Shown here piece after piece: positions 24,654-33,024 of a stretch of 41,444 nt of DNA; position 1 is the first letter of the stretch, and the number at the start of each line of letters is the position of its first letter. The notes under the pieces were generated by a model, which saw nothing but the letters and a program-made list of their open reading frames with translations, was not told where the DNA came from and ran no database searches. Origin of the DNA: Bact-19 sp038319215. GTDB taxonomy: Bacteria; Bacteroidota; Bacteroidia; Bacteroidales; ML635J-15. The stretch lies in the NCBI GenBank assembly GCA_038319215.1, contig JBBQCZ010000015.1, positions 1 to 41,444 on the forward strand. Reading direction: 5' to 3'. Position numbers and translations under genes: made by a program.

Positions 24654-24690
24654 ACTGAGAACTGATGAACTGAGAACTGAGAACCGATGA
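24654..24690. repeat. Short heptamer run after the HdrA/GltD-like gene
   Basis: ACTGAGA, ACTGATGA, ACTGAGA, ACTGAGA and ACCGATGA follow one another (7, 8, 7, 7, 8 bases), starting 22 bases after the stop codon. A second mini-repeat of six-base units (CCTTAG, CCTCAG, CCTTGT, CCTTAG) lies at about 24707-24731. The 155-base gap holds no gene. Confidence 0.75.
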
Positions 24691-24786
24691 ACATAAAGCG
24701 AATCTCCCTTAGCCTCAGCCTTGTCCTTAGCCTATAAAAAGAACAAAAAACACAGAGTGGCATTGTAGCCGAAAAAAGAAAGCAAT

Positions 24787-26985
24787 ATGAAAGAAAGAAT
24801 AGGAGTTTATATTTGTCATTGCGGAGGAAATATCTCTGATTATGTTGATGTAGAACAAATCAGCAGTATGCTTCGTGAAGAAAAAGGAATTATAATATCC
24901 AAAGATGTTATGTTTACCTGTGCCGACTCTAACCAAGTTGATATGGTGCACGACATTAAGGAGTATAATCTTGATGCTATTGTTGTGGCGTCTTGCTCTC
25001 CAAAATTACATCTTCATACATTCCGAAATGTAGCATCTAGAGCAGGTCTTAACCCATCGAATTACGTTCAGGTTAATATTCGCGAACAATGCTCGTGGCC
25101 ACATTCCGATAATCCAAAAGAAGCTACAATTAAAGCTATTGGATTAATCAGAGCTGGGATAAACAGAGTTTCACATTCTGAATCACTTGAGAATATCGAA
25201 ATAACTGTAAAGAAATCTGTTCTTGTTGTTGGTGCTGGCGTATCCGGAATGAAAGCCGCAATAGACCTTGCTAAATTAGGAAACGAAGTTTATCTCGTAG
25301 AACAAGATTATTTCGTTGGCGGACATGTTGCTCAAAACGAAAGTCTTTTTACAACTGGACAAAAAGGTAAGGATATTGTCGCAAGTCTGTATAAGGAGAT
25401 AAAAACTTATAGTAATATCAGCGTTTTTACTGGAGCTTCTATCGAAAAAGTTACTGGCAGCGTTGGTAATTTTAATGTTGATATCAAGATTAAACCTAGA
25501 TATATTCGATTAAATGTTGAAAAGGAAGCTGTTTTAAAAGCAATGGATGATTGCAATGTTTATGTTGAAGATGATTTTAATCTCGGACTAGCAAAACGTA
25601 AGGCAATTTATAAAAACTATCCTGAAGCATTGCCAGATGTGCCGGTTGTTGATGCCGAAGCTTTAAAAGAAGATATTGAATTCACAGGGAAATATTTCCA
25701 ACTTTTCGATTTTAATCAGAAAGAAGAAATTCTAAACTTTACAGCAGGTTCGGTTTTAGTAAGTACTGGCTTCGAATCATATCAGCCAACAGATGGTGAA
25801 TATGGTTATAAAAATATTTCCAATGTTATTACTTTGCCAGAATTCAACCGACTTATAGAACTAAATCCAAACAAACTGACTTATAAAGATAAAGCCATTA
25901 AAAATGTGGCATTTGTTTACTGCGTTGGAAATAGACAGTTGAAGGGCGAAAATAAATATTGCTCACGTCAATGCTGTAGTTCTGCAATTTATTCATCTAT
26001 CAGAATTCATGAGAAATATGGAGAGATTAACTCATTCCATCTGTACCGCGATATTAGAACTTATGGTAAACAGGAAATGATGTTTGAACAATCTTCAAAA
26101 CAAGGAGATATTTATATTCGTTACGACGAGAAAGAGCCGCCAATTGTTGAGTTACAAGGAAAATCGACAATCGTAAAAGTTAAGGACCATCTTACATCAA
26201 AAACCGAGCTTGAAATAAATGCCGATTTGGTTGTATTGGTTACTGGAATGGTGGCACGTCACGATAGTAAGCAAGTTTCTGAGAAATTTAAAATTCCAAT
26301 TGGAAGCGATAAATTCTTTAACGAAATTCATCCGAAATTAAAACCAGTAGAAACTGTAATTAAAGGTGTATTTATTGGCGGAACATGTCAAGGACCGAAA
26401 AATGTAAGTGAATCCGTTCAATCTTCACTTTCTGCATCTGCAAAAATAAATGCATTACTTGGCTCAGGAACAATTATGCTCGATCCTGTTATTGCAAGAG
26501 TAAATACCGACGCCTGTGTTTGGTGTGGAAAATGTGCGTCTGTTTGTGAGTACGATGCGATTAAAGAAATATCCAAAGACGGAAAGGCTGTTGCATTTGT
26601 AAACGAATCTGTTTGTACAGGTTGTGGAATTTGTGCACCAGCTTGTCCAGTAAATGCTATTGAAATTGCCCAATATACCGATGCCGAAATAGAATCTATG
26701 ATAGACGGGTTTATGCAGAAAGCTGAATATTCGGCTAATGCAGAAAAAGCAGAAGCAGCCGAAGAAAAACACGGTGTTTACATGAAAGAATATCCTCAAA
26801 TTTGGAAGAGAATAGCTGCAACTATTACCGGAGAGAAAAAAACAATTCCTCAGATATCAGCAGAAATTGAAGAAAAAGCAGAAATCGTAACATACCACCT
26901 AATGACAATGAATAAATATGGAATTGCTCTGGCAGATGGCGTTGACGATGATCAACTGTATTATTATTACACAATGAAAAAGTAA
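24787..26985 (+). CDS. Second HdrA/QmoB-like iron-sulfur flavoprotein with a winged-helix-like tail
   Basis: 732 residues. The N-terminal domain has the HdrA/QmoB opening IGVYICHCGGNISD (Cys10, Cys12) and VVASCSPKLHLHTF. The FAD-binding Rossmann motif VVGAGVSGMKAAIDLAKLG lies at about 147-165, with YCVGNRQ and CSRQCCSSAI further on. Two ferredoxin clusters sit near 575-640: CVWCGKCASVCEYDAI and CTGCGICAPACPVNAIEI. About 70 residues at the end (WKRIAATITG, then ISAEIEEKAEIVTYHLMTMN) look like a small winged helix, an unusual addition. It should pair with the preceding HdrA-like flavoprotein and QmoC-like subunit. The next gene starts 5 bases after its stop codon. Confidence 0.9.
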   Translation: MKERIGVYICHCGGNISDYVDVEQISSMLREEKGIIISKDVMFTCADSNQVDMVHDIKEYNLDAIVVASCSPKLHLHTFRNVASRAGLNPSNYVQVNIREQCSWPHSDNPKEATIKAIGLIRAGINRVSHSESLENIEITVKKSVLVVGAGVSGMKAAIDLAKLGNEVYLVEQDYFVGGHVAQNESLFTTGQKGKDIVASLYKEIKTYSNISVFTGASIEKVTGSVGNFNVDIKIKPRYIRLNVEKEAVLKAMDDCNVYVEDDFNLGLAKRKAIYKNYPEALPDVPVVDAEALKEDIEFTGKYFQLFDFNQKEEILNFTAGSVLVSTGFESYQPTDGEYGYKNISNVITLPEFNRLIELNPNKLTYKDKAIKNVAFVYCVGNRQLKGENKYCSRQCCSSAIYSSIRIHEKYGEINSFHLYRDIRTYGKQEMMFEQSSKQGDIYIRYDEKEPPIVELQGKSTIVKVKDHLTSKTELEINADLVVLVTGMVARHDSKQVSEKFKIPIGSDKFFNEIHPKLKPVETVIKGVFIGGTCQGPKNVSESVQSSLSASAKINALLGSGTIMLDPVIARVNTDACVWCGKCASVCEYDAIKEISKDGKAVAFVNESVCTGCGICAPACPVNAIEIAQYTDAEIESMIDGFMQKAEYSANAEKAEAAEEKHGVYMKEYPQIWKRIAATITGEKKTIPQISAEIEEKAEIVTYHLMTMNKYGIALADGVDDDQLYYYYTMKK

Positions 26986-26990
26986 TTGTT

Positions 26991-28070
26991 ATGGCAAAAG
27001 TAAATCCTGATTTTGTTAAAGATATTAGAAAGCTTGGCGCAGAAGATTTTAAAGCCTGCTTTAGCTGCGGAAATTGTACCGCTACCTGTGCTCTTTCGGA
27101 TAAAGATAATTCGTTTCCTCGTAAAATGTTGAGATACAGCATATTGGGACTTGAAGGAGAAATTAAATCTTCTTTAGATCCTTGGTTATGTTACTATTGT
27201 GGCGACTGTTCAACATCGTGTCCTCGTCAGGCTGATCCGGGAAATCTTATGATGTCGCTGCGACGTTATTTAATTTCAAAATATGACTGGACTGGTTTGT
27301 CGGGCTTATTATTTAAAAATGTATGGGCATATATTATTGCTTTTGTTCTCGTTCTTGCCGGAATCGTAAGTCTTTACGCTGGTGGAATTTTAGATCAAGA
27401 AGAAATGATGCATTACGGTCATTTATTCGAAATGTTTGCAATAGCTGGAGTATTTGCAATTATTCTTTTGCCGAATATTATCCGTATGTGGTACTACACG
27501 GTATTGTCAAAGAAAAAGAAGTTCGTAATCAAACATTATATTGTTTCGTTAAAAGAGTTGTTAATTCACATGTTTACTCAAAAACGTAGCTTAGAATGTA
27601 ATGTGGATGATGTTGAAGAACAAAAAGTAAATAAAAGATGGTGGGTTATGCACTTTTTGCTTGTTACTGGTTATCTTACATTGCTTGCAACTACTGTATT
27701 CTTCAATTGGTTTGGATCTGAGAATATATTCGTTATTTATTTCGGGTATATTGTAAGTGCGATTGTTTTTGCAATCACTTTCTTATTTGTGATGGCTAGA
27801 ATTAAAAAACAGACACAAAAAACAAAATCCTCTCATTTTTCAGATTGGTTCTTTGTTATTTGGTTGTTCTTTATGGGATTGTCTGCTTTTTTTGTAAGAT
27901 TCTTTATCGATATAGACATTCTCGAAAATAATTTCTGGATGTATATCTTCCACATTATGATTTTAGCTCAATGGGCTTTAATTATTGTTCCTTTCGGAAA
28001 ATGGACACACTTCTTATACAGATCTTTTGCAATGTATTTCGAGAAAATACTGGCAATGGAGAAAAAATAA
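26991..28070 (+). CDS. QmoC-like membrane subunit (HdrC iron-sulfur domain fused to a cytochrome-b-type domain)
   Basis: 359 residues. The cytosolic N-terminus has two [4Fe-4S] sets of the HdrC type: CFSCGNCTATC (Cys23, 26, 29, 33) and CYYCGDCSTSCP (Cys67, 70, 73, 77). About six hydrophobic helices follow (for example 112-131, 145-165, 218-237, 243-268, 282-300, 310-330) in the manner of HdrE/NarI-type quinone-reactive subunits. This is the QmoC layout, linking the soluble flavoproteins to menaquinone in the inner membrane. No HdrB-type CCG protein is present anywhere in the cluster, which separates it from true heterodisulfide reductases. It ends the six-gene set. Confidence 0.9.
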   Translation: MAKVNPDFVKDIRKLGAEDFKACFSCGNCTATCALSDKDNSFPRKMLRYSILGLEGEIKSSLDPWLCYYCGDCSTSCPRQADPGNLMMSLRRYLISKYDWTGLSGLLFKNVWAYIIAFVLVLAGIVSLYAGGILDQEEMMHYGHLFEMFAIAGVFAIILLPNIIRMWYYTVLSKKKKFVIKHYIVSLKELLIHMFTQKRSLECNVDDVEEQKVNKRWWVMHFLLVTGYLTLLATTVFFNWFGSENIFVIYFGYIVSAIVFAITFLFVMARIKKQTQKTKSSHFSDWFFVIWLFFMGLSAFFVRFFIDIDILENNFWMYIFHIMILAQWALIIVPFGKWTHFLYRSFAMYFEKILAMEKK

Positions 28071-28125
28071 TTTAAGAAAAATTGAAGCTTTTTGTATCTT
28101 GATTCACGCATGCTAAATGATTGCG

Positions 28126-28812
28126 TTAATGTATTATATTCTCGTAAAAAGCTTGTTTGTAGGTTTCAGAAATTGGAATAAGAATTTCTTTTATTTTTAT
28201 TCTGTCTTTTTCTATTGATTCAATTTTATCTAAGGAAACCATATACGATTTGTGGACCCTACAAATAATACTTGAAGATATTTCTTTTTCAAAATCATTA
28301 AATGTTTGCAGAGTCATTATCTTTTTGCTTGTTGTATGAATTCTTCGATAATCTCTCATACCTTCGATGTACAATATTTCACTCAAATAGATTTTTTCTA
28401 AACGGTATTCGGTTTTGACAAAAATAAAATTTTTCTCATTCTGATTTTCATTTTTAGCTAAATCACTTTGAACTCTGTCAACCGCTTGCACAAAACGTTC
28501 AAATGTAAATGGCTTTAATAGATAGTCTGATACTTTTAAGTCAAATCCTTTCAATGCATATTCCTGGTAAGCTGTTGTAATAATTACCTTGCTTGTAATC
28601 GTAGATGTTTCCAGAAATTGTATGCCCGAGAACTCGTCCATTTTAATATCTAAGAAAATTAAATCTACTGTATTTGTTTTTATAAATGATAAAGCTTCGA
28701 TAGCATTATCAAAGGCGGCAAGTAAATTTAAAAACGACAATTTCTCAACAAAACCTTTAGCCCGTTCAAGAGCTAAAGGTTCGTCTTCGACTATTATGCA
28801 ATTAATTTTCAT
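28126..28812 (-). CDS. LytTR-family response regulator
   Basis: 228 residues. The receiver domain has Glu/Asp at 9-11 (VEDEP), phospho-acceptor Asp55 in LIFLDIKMD, and KPF near residue 100. The LytTR DNA-binding domain occupies about 130-225 with IFVKTEYRLEKIYLSEILYI, the EGMRDYRRIHT segment and CRVHKSYMVSLDKIESI. This AgrA/LytR-type regulator binds DNA through beta strands. Its start overlaps the 3' end of the kinase gene by 11 bases, so the two are coupled. It converges with the QmoC-like gene; no clear terminator is visible in the 55-base gap. Targets are unknown. Confidence 0.93.
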   Translation of the reverse strand: MKINCIIVEDEPLALERAKGFVEKLSFLNLLAAFDNAIEALSFIKTNTVDLIFLDIKMDEFSGIQFLETSTITSKVIITTAYQEYALKGFDLKVSDYLLKPFTFERFVQAVDRVQSDLAKNENQNEKNFIFVKTEYRLEKIYLSEILYIEGMRDYRRIHTTSKKIMTLQTFNDFEKEISSSIICRVHKSYMVSLDKIESIEKDRIKIKEILIPISETYKQAFYENIIH

Positions 28813-29839
28813 TTAAATTAAGTATCAGTTCTACTTTGTAAAGTTCGCTTTTTTTAGTGATTGTCAAGCTATGTTTATTAGGATATAATAAAAACAGCCT
28901 TTTTTTAATTAATTCAGTTCCTAATCCGCCAAAATCTTGTTGCTGGTTTGAATGTGGATCGTAATAATTTTCACATGTAAATATTAGTTTCGATTTCTCA
29001 ATATCAATTTTGATGGTAATTGCATTTTCAATTTTTTTATTTTCTGCATGTTTAAATGCATTTTCAATAAATGGGATAAATAGAATTGGTGCAATCATGC
29101 AAGATGAAGCATCTCCGTTAACGGTATAATTGATATAATTCTGATTCGTAGTTCTGAGTTTTTGGAGATCAATAAATTTCTCAATATATGATAATTCTTT
29201 ATTCAATTCAATTTTTTCTTCGACAGTTTCGTAGAGCATAAATCGCATAATATCTGACAATTTGTTTAAATATACAGACGCTTTTTGAGAGTCTTTCTCT
29301 ATTAGAATGTCAATATTATTTATTGTGTTAAATAAAAAATGAGGATTGATTTGCGATTTAACAAGAGCCAATTCTATTTCATAATTCTTTTTATTTAAGT
29401 CGGCCTTTAGCTTTATGTCATTATACCAAGTTATAAAACCTTTCATTACTAAGCCAACAATTCCAAAAGCTAATGAAACAAAAGCCAAAGCCACTCCCAT
29501 AGAGATTACGGTTTCAAGAGTCCAGTTTACTCTCTTACCATCAAATATTAAAAATAGCACTATCTGTGTAATTGCAGAACTTAACAATGAAATCAATGAA
29601 GCAACTAAAAACAATTTCAGAATTCTCTTCTTTGCTAGAAATTTTTCAAATAGAAATAGATAAAAGGTGTAAAAACCAATTATTCCAGGTAGAATTATCC
29701 CAATGCTTAATGGCGATAAAAAGCTCCTCGTGGTAATATGCGTATTGCCAGCATTTAAAGCCATTACTAACATAAATACAATGAATAAACACATCGACCA
29801 AAAGCTGACATGTAAAAAAACGATAATTGACTTTTTCAT
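28802..29839 (-). CDS. LytS/YehU-type sensor histidine kinase
   Basis: 345 residues. Four hydrophobic helices in the first 135 residues form the membrane sensor. The His_kinase (PF06580-type) domain follows, with phospho-acceptor His167 in KSQINPHFLFNTINNID. The ATPase shows FIPFIENAFKHA (N box) and GGLGTELIKKRL. It should phosphorylate the LytTR regulator encoded immediately downstream. CAAATTTA at 29846-29853 (minus TAAATTTG) matches a promoter core but lies very close to the ATG at 29839, so the leader would be only a few bases long. Confidence 0.92.
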   Translation of the reverse strand: MKKSIIVFLHVSFWSMCLFIVFMLVMALNAGNTHITTRSFLSPLSIGIILPGIIGFYTFYLFLFEKFLAKKRILKLFLVASLISLLSSAITQIVLFLIFDGKRVNWTLETVISMGVALAFVSLAFGIVGLVMKGFITWYNDIKLKADLNKKNYEIELALVKSQINPHFLFNTINNIDILIEKDSQKASVYLNKLSDIMRFMLYETVEEKIELNKELSYIEKFIDLQKLRTTNQNYINYTVNGDASSCMIAPILFIPFIENAFKHAENKKIENAITIKIDIEKSKLIFTCENYYDPHSNQQQDFGGLGTELIKKRLFLLYPNKHSLTITKKSELYKVELILNLNEN

Positions 29840-30059
29840 ATTTTACAAATTTAAATTAATATTGAAACAAAAGTAGCTTCGGTGTTTCCATATCACAATT
29901 GTATTATGCTACTGGGATAAACATGTCTGCAAAATGGATTTATCATCCTGTAAAATTTACTTTCTTTTTTGTACAGCCCGCAACAACGGAATATTTATTT
30001 TTGGAATCTTACTTATACCATAATGACATTAATCATTTAAATCGTTTTTTATTATTTTG

Positions 30060-30067
30060 TATTTTTG
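30060..30067 (+). promoter_or_regulatory. Promoter core that fixes the start of the small secreted protein gene
   Basis: TATTTTTG is an exact TAnnTTTG match. It overlaps an upstream TTG codon in the same frame (30057), so that codon cannot be the start and the GTG at 30084, 16 bases downstream, is the better choice. Confidence 0.45.
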
Positions 30068-30083
30068 TAGAAAACAGTTTTTC

Positions 30084-30413
30084 GTGAAATACATTTTACT
30101 CTTATTGCTTCTTAGTGTTTGCTTTATAGCTAATTCTCAAAACGACTTAAAACAGGCAAATACTGTTGGATCGGAAATTATCGCCGATGCTCCATATCAT
30201 TTGCAAAAATATGATTCTTTAGGCAATATCAATCCTGTTCCTTTGCATGTTTTTGTTCATGCTTCTTCGTGTATTGGTTGCAACAACGAACTTATGAACA
30301 TTGTTGTTAAAGTTAAAAATGCTTCGGAAACACAATTTTTAGATACTCTTTTATTTGAAGATTATTCGCCCGAAGAATTCAATAATTTGTTTGTAAATAA
30401 ATCAGTCCTATAA
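30084..30413 (+). CDS. Small secreted protein of unknown function with a CxxC pair
   Basis: 109 residues from a GTG start. The first 18 or so residues are a signal peptide (KYILLLLLLSVCFIANSQ). The mature part has PVPLHVFVHASSCIGCNNEL, with a C-x-x-C pair, and ends at FNNLFVNKSVL. I recognise no family. The mixed-strand pattern and the CxxC could mean a small redox or metal-binding fold, or the N-terminal piece of a larger, now truncated exported protein. A strong promoter for the next cluster lies 120 bases after its stop codon, so it appears to be a single-gene unit. Confidence 0.55.
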   Translation: MKYILLLLLLSVCFIANSQNDLKQANTVGSEIIADAPYHLQKYDSLGNINPVPLHVFVHASSCIGCNNELMNIVVKVKNASETQFLDTLLFEDYSPEEFNNLFVNKSVL

Positions 30414-30535
30414 TTGCATTAGATAATTTCGAGAGCCTTAACTCTTAGTTTTTGGTTGAAATTTTATTAGCAGACCTTATTAATATGCCTATTTTCGAGA
30501 TAGATTTGTTCTCAGCAGATATTAAAACTGTAAAC

Positions 30536-30568
30536 TTTGCTATTATTCTGATAAAAGTTTTAATTTTG
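30536..30568 (+). promoter_or_regulatory. Promoter of the nucleotide-sugar cluster
   Basis: TTTG (30536-30539), a 21-base spacer and TAATTTTG (30561-30568) fit the Bacteroidota consensus at both boxes. The predicted start point is about 25 bases before the ATG at 30600. Confidence 0.65.
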
Positions 30569-30599
30569 GGAATAATTTTTTTGTCAATACAATCAAGGA

Positions 30600-31541
30600 A
30601 TGAATAAGAAAAAAATACTTGTTACCGGAGGAGCCGGATTTATCGGATCTCATTTATGCGAGCGCTTATTAAAAGAAGGAAACGAAGTTATCTGTCTTGA
30701 TAATTTCTTTACCGGAGCTAAATCCAATGTGGTACATCTAATAGATAATCCATATTTTGAGCTTATTAGGCACGACGTTACAATGCCTTTCTTCATTGAA
30801 GTTGATGAAATTTACAATCTTGCTTGTCCTGCTTCACCAATACATTACCAATACAATCCAATTAAAACTATTAAAACATCTGTAATGGGTGCGGTTAATA
30901 TGTTGGGGTTAGCTAAAAGAATTAAAGCGAAAATTTTGCAGGCGTCAACAAGTGAGGTGTATGGAGACCCAACAGTTCATCCACAGCCAGAAACTTATTG
31001 GGGTAATGTTAATCCAATTGGATCCAGATCATGTTATGATGAAGGAAAACGTTGTGCTGAATCTCTGTTTGTCAATTACAATAAGCAGAACAATGTCAGA
31101 ATTAAAATCATCCGAATATTTAACACTTACGGACCAAGAATGCACCCTAACGATGGTAGAGTAATATCAAATTTCATTGTTCAGGCATTGCAAAATAATC
31201 CGATAACAATATATGGAGATGGCAAACAAACTCGTTCATTCCAATATGTTGATGATTTGGTTGAGGGTATGATTCGTATGATGGCGACTGACGATTCGAT
31301 AACAGGTCCTGTAAACATCGGGAATCCTGGTGAATTTACAATGCTTGAACTAGCAGATAAAATTATTCAGATGACAGGTTCAAACAGTAAGATTGAATTT
31401 TATCCATTGCCTGAAGACGATCCTATTCAACGTAAACCAGATATTGCTCTAGCAAAATCTTTACTAAATAACTGGGAGCCAAAAATAAATCTCGAAAAAG
31501 GATTAGAGAGAACAATAGAATATTTTAAAAATACGATTTAA
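30600..31541 (+). CDS. UDP-glucuronate decarboxylase (UDP-xylose synthase)
   Basis: 313 residues of the extended short-chain dehydrogenase class. The NAD site is VTGGAGFIGSHLCERL (residues 8-23). The UXS fingerprints are LACPASPIHYQYNPIKTIKT, ASTSEVYGDP, WGNVNPIGSRSCYDEGKR (catalytic Tyr-x3-Lys) and RIFNTYGPRMHPNDGRV. It converts UDP-glucuronate to UDP-xylose in the cytosol, as a precursor of surface polysaccharides. It heads a cluster with rmlA, rmlC and rmlD and has its own two-box promoter. The spacing to rmlA is 56 bases. Confidence 0.92.
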   Translation: MNKKKILVTGGAGFIGSHLCERLLKEGNEVICLDNFFTGAKSNVVHLIDNPYFELIRHDVTMPFFIEVDEIYNLACPASPIHYQYNPIKTIKTSVMGAVNMLGLAKRIKAKILQASTSEVYGDPTVHPQPETYWGNVNPIGSRSCYDEGKRCAESLFVNYNKQNNVRIKIIRIFNTYGPRMHPNDGRVISNFIVQALQNNPITIYGDGKQTRSFQYVDDLVEGMIRMMATDDSITGPVNIGNPGEFTMLELADKIIQMTGSNSKIEFYPLPEDDPIQRKPDIALAKSLLNNWEPKINLEKGLERTIEYFKNTI

Positions 31542-31597
31542 CAAGGCAATTGCAAGTTTTGTAAGCAACCATACTTGAAGTCAAAAAAACACGAATT

Positions 31598-32476
31598 ATG
31601 AAAGGAATTATTTTAGCAGGAGGAGCAGGAACAAGACTTCATCCGATGACTATCAGCATTTCAAAACAAATTATACCGGTTTATGATAAACCAATGATTT
31701 ATTACCCATTATCAACTCTTATGCTAGCTGGAATTCGCGAAATATTGATTATTTCTACTCCGGTTGATATTGGTCTTTACGAAAGACTTTTTGGTGATGG
31801 CGCTCAACTTGGAATGCAAATAAGTTATAAAATACAGGATTCTCCCGACGGACTTGCGCAAGCATTTGTGTTAGGCGAAGAATTTATTGGAAACGATAGT
31901 GTTTGTCTTGTACTGGGCGATAATATTTTTTATGGCCGTGGATTTGGTGGTATTTTGCAGGAGGCTGCCGAAATTGAAGATGGTGCAATTATATTCGGAT
32001 ATTATGTAAATGATCCTCAAAGATATGGTGTAGCCGAATTTGATAAAGAAGGAAATGTAATCTCACTTGAAGAAAAGCCTGAAAATCCAAAATCGCATTA
32101 CGCAGTTACTGGTTTGTATTTTTATAGTAACGATGTAGTTGAAAAAGCTAAAAATCTTAAAAAATCAAAAAGAGGCGAATACGAAATTACAGATTTAAAT
32201 AATGTTTTTCTTGCCGAGGATCGTTTGCAAATAAAACTTTTAGGTCGTGGCTTTGCTTGGCTTGATACTGGTACTCCAGAAAGTTTGTTGCAAGCAGCTA
32301 ACTTTATGGAAACTATGGAGTCTAGACAAGGGCTTAAAGCTTCATGTATCGAAGAAATTGCATATCGTCGCGGTTTTATTGATAAAAAACAACTCGAAAA
32401 TCTAATTGAGCCATTGAAGAAAAGTCAATACGGTCAATATTTACTAAGAGTTTTAAACGAAGATTTGCCATTATGA
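31598..32476 (+). CDS. rmlA: Glucose-1-phosphate thymidylyltransferase
   Basis: 292 residues, the normal RmlA/RfbA length. The nucleotidyltransferase signature is at the N-terminus: MKGIILAGGAGTRLHPMTIS and KQIIPVYDKPMIYYPLSTLM. Further marks are VLGDNIFYGRGFG, VAEFDKEGNVISLEEKP and FAWLDTGTPESLLQA. It makes dTDP-glucose, the first step of dTDP-L-rhamnose synthesis. Its TGA overlaps the ATG of rmlC (ATGA at 32473-32476), so the two are translationally coupled. The gene for the second step (rmlB) is not in this window. Confidence 0.97.
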   Translation: MKGIILAGGAGTRLHPMTISISKQIIPVYDKPMIYYPLSTLMLAGIREILIISTPVDIGLYERLFGDGAQLGMQISYKIQDSPDGLAQAFVLGEEFIGNDSVCLVLGDNIFYGRGFGGILQEAAEIEDGAIIFGYYVNDPQRYGVAEFDKEGNVISLEEKPENPKSHYAVTGLYFYSNDVVEKAKNLKKSKRGEYEITDLNNVFLAEDRLQIKLLGRGFAWLDTGTPESLLQAANFMETMESRQGLKASCIEEIAYRRGFIDKKQLENLIEPLKKSQYGQYLLRVLNEDLPL

Positions 32477-33021
32477 TTATTACCAAAACTGAGATAGAAG
32501 GATTATTAATACTAGAGCCTGCGGTTTTTGGTGATAGCAGAGGCTATTTCATGGAATCTTGGAACAGCGAGCTTCTTGCTAAAAACGGAATCGTTTTTAA
32601 GCCTGTTCAGCAAAACGAATCAAGTTCTGCGTGTGGAGTTGTTAGAGGCTTACATTACCAGATTAATCCATTTGCACAAACTAAGTTGGTTAGAGTCGTA
32701 TCGGGGAAAGTACTTGACGTTGCAGTAGACTTGAGAAAAGATTCTCCAAGTTTTGGTAAATTTCATGCTGTAGAATTATCATCCGAAAATAAAAAACAAT
32801 TTTTTATCCCCAAAGGATTTGCTCATGGCTTTTCTGTTTTATCAGAATATGCTGTTTTCTCGTATATGTGCGATGAATATTACAGACCTGATGCGGAACG
32901 AGGTATTTGTCTTGACGATTCATTTCTGTCAATAGATTGGATGGTTGAGCCAGATAAAAGAATAATCTCTCAGAAAGATTTAAATAATCCAGATTTTAAA
33001 AACGCAGAAAAAAACTTCTGA
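32473..33021 (+). CDS. rmlC: dTDP-4-dehydrorhamnose 3,5-epimerase
   Basis: 182 residues of the RmlC cupin family. The active-site strand GVVRGLHYQINPFAQTKLVR holds the catalytic His, and IPKGFAHGFSVLSEYAVFSY is the second conserved stretch, with YYRPDAERGI after it. It epimerises C3 and C5 of dTDP-4-keto-6-deoxyglucose. It overlaps rmlA by four bases and is followed by rmlD after three bases, so the three form a tight transcription and translation unit. Confidence 0.97.
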   Translation: MIITKTEIEGLLILEPAVFGDSRGYFMESWNSELLAKNGIVFKPVQQNESSSACGVVRGLHYQINPFAQTKLVRVVSGKVLDVAVDLRKDSPSFGKFHAVELSSENKKQFFIPKGFAHGFSVLSEYAVFSYMCDEYYRPDAERGICLDDSFLSIDWMVEPDKRIISQKDLNNPDFKNAEKNF

Positions 33022-33024
33022 TAA

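Noticed and set aside
24707..24731. Six-base CCTTAG-type repeat as a regulatory site
   Set aside because: Only four imperfect units and no relation to a promoter; it looks like simple-sequence slippage.
20486..28070. Whether the cluster is a classic heterodisulfide reductase
   Set aside because: No HdrB/HdrD-type CCG cysteine-rich subunit is present, and the membrane subunit has the QmoC layout.
30485..30607. A 40-residue hydrophobic open frame ending over the UDP-xylose synthase start
   Set aside because: It overlaps the two-box promoter at 30536-30568, whose predicted start point lies inside it, so it would not be translated from the main transcript.
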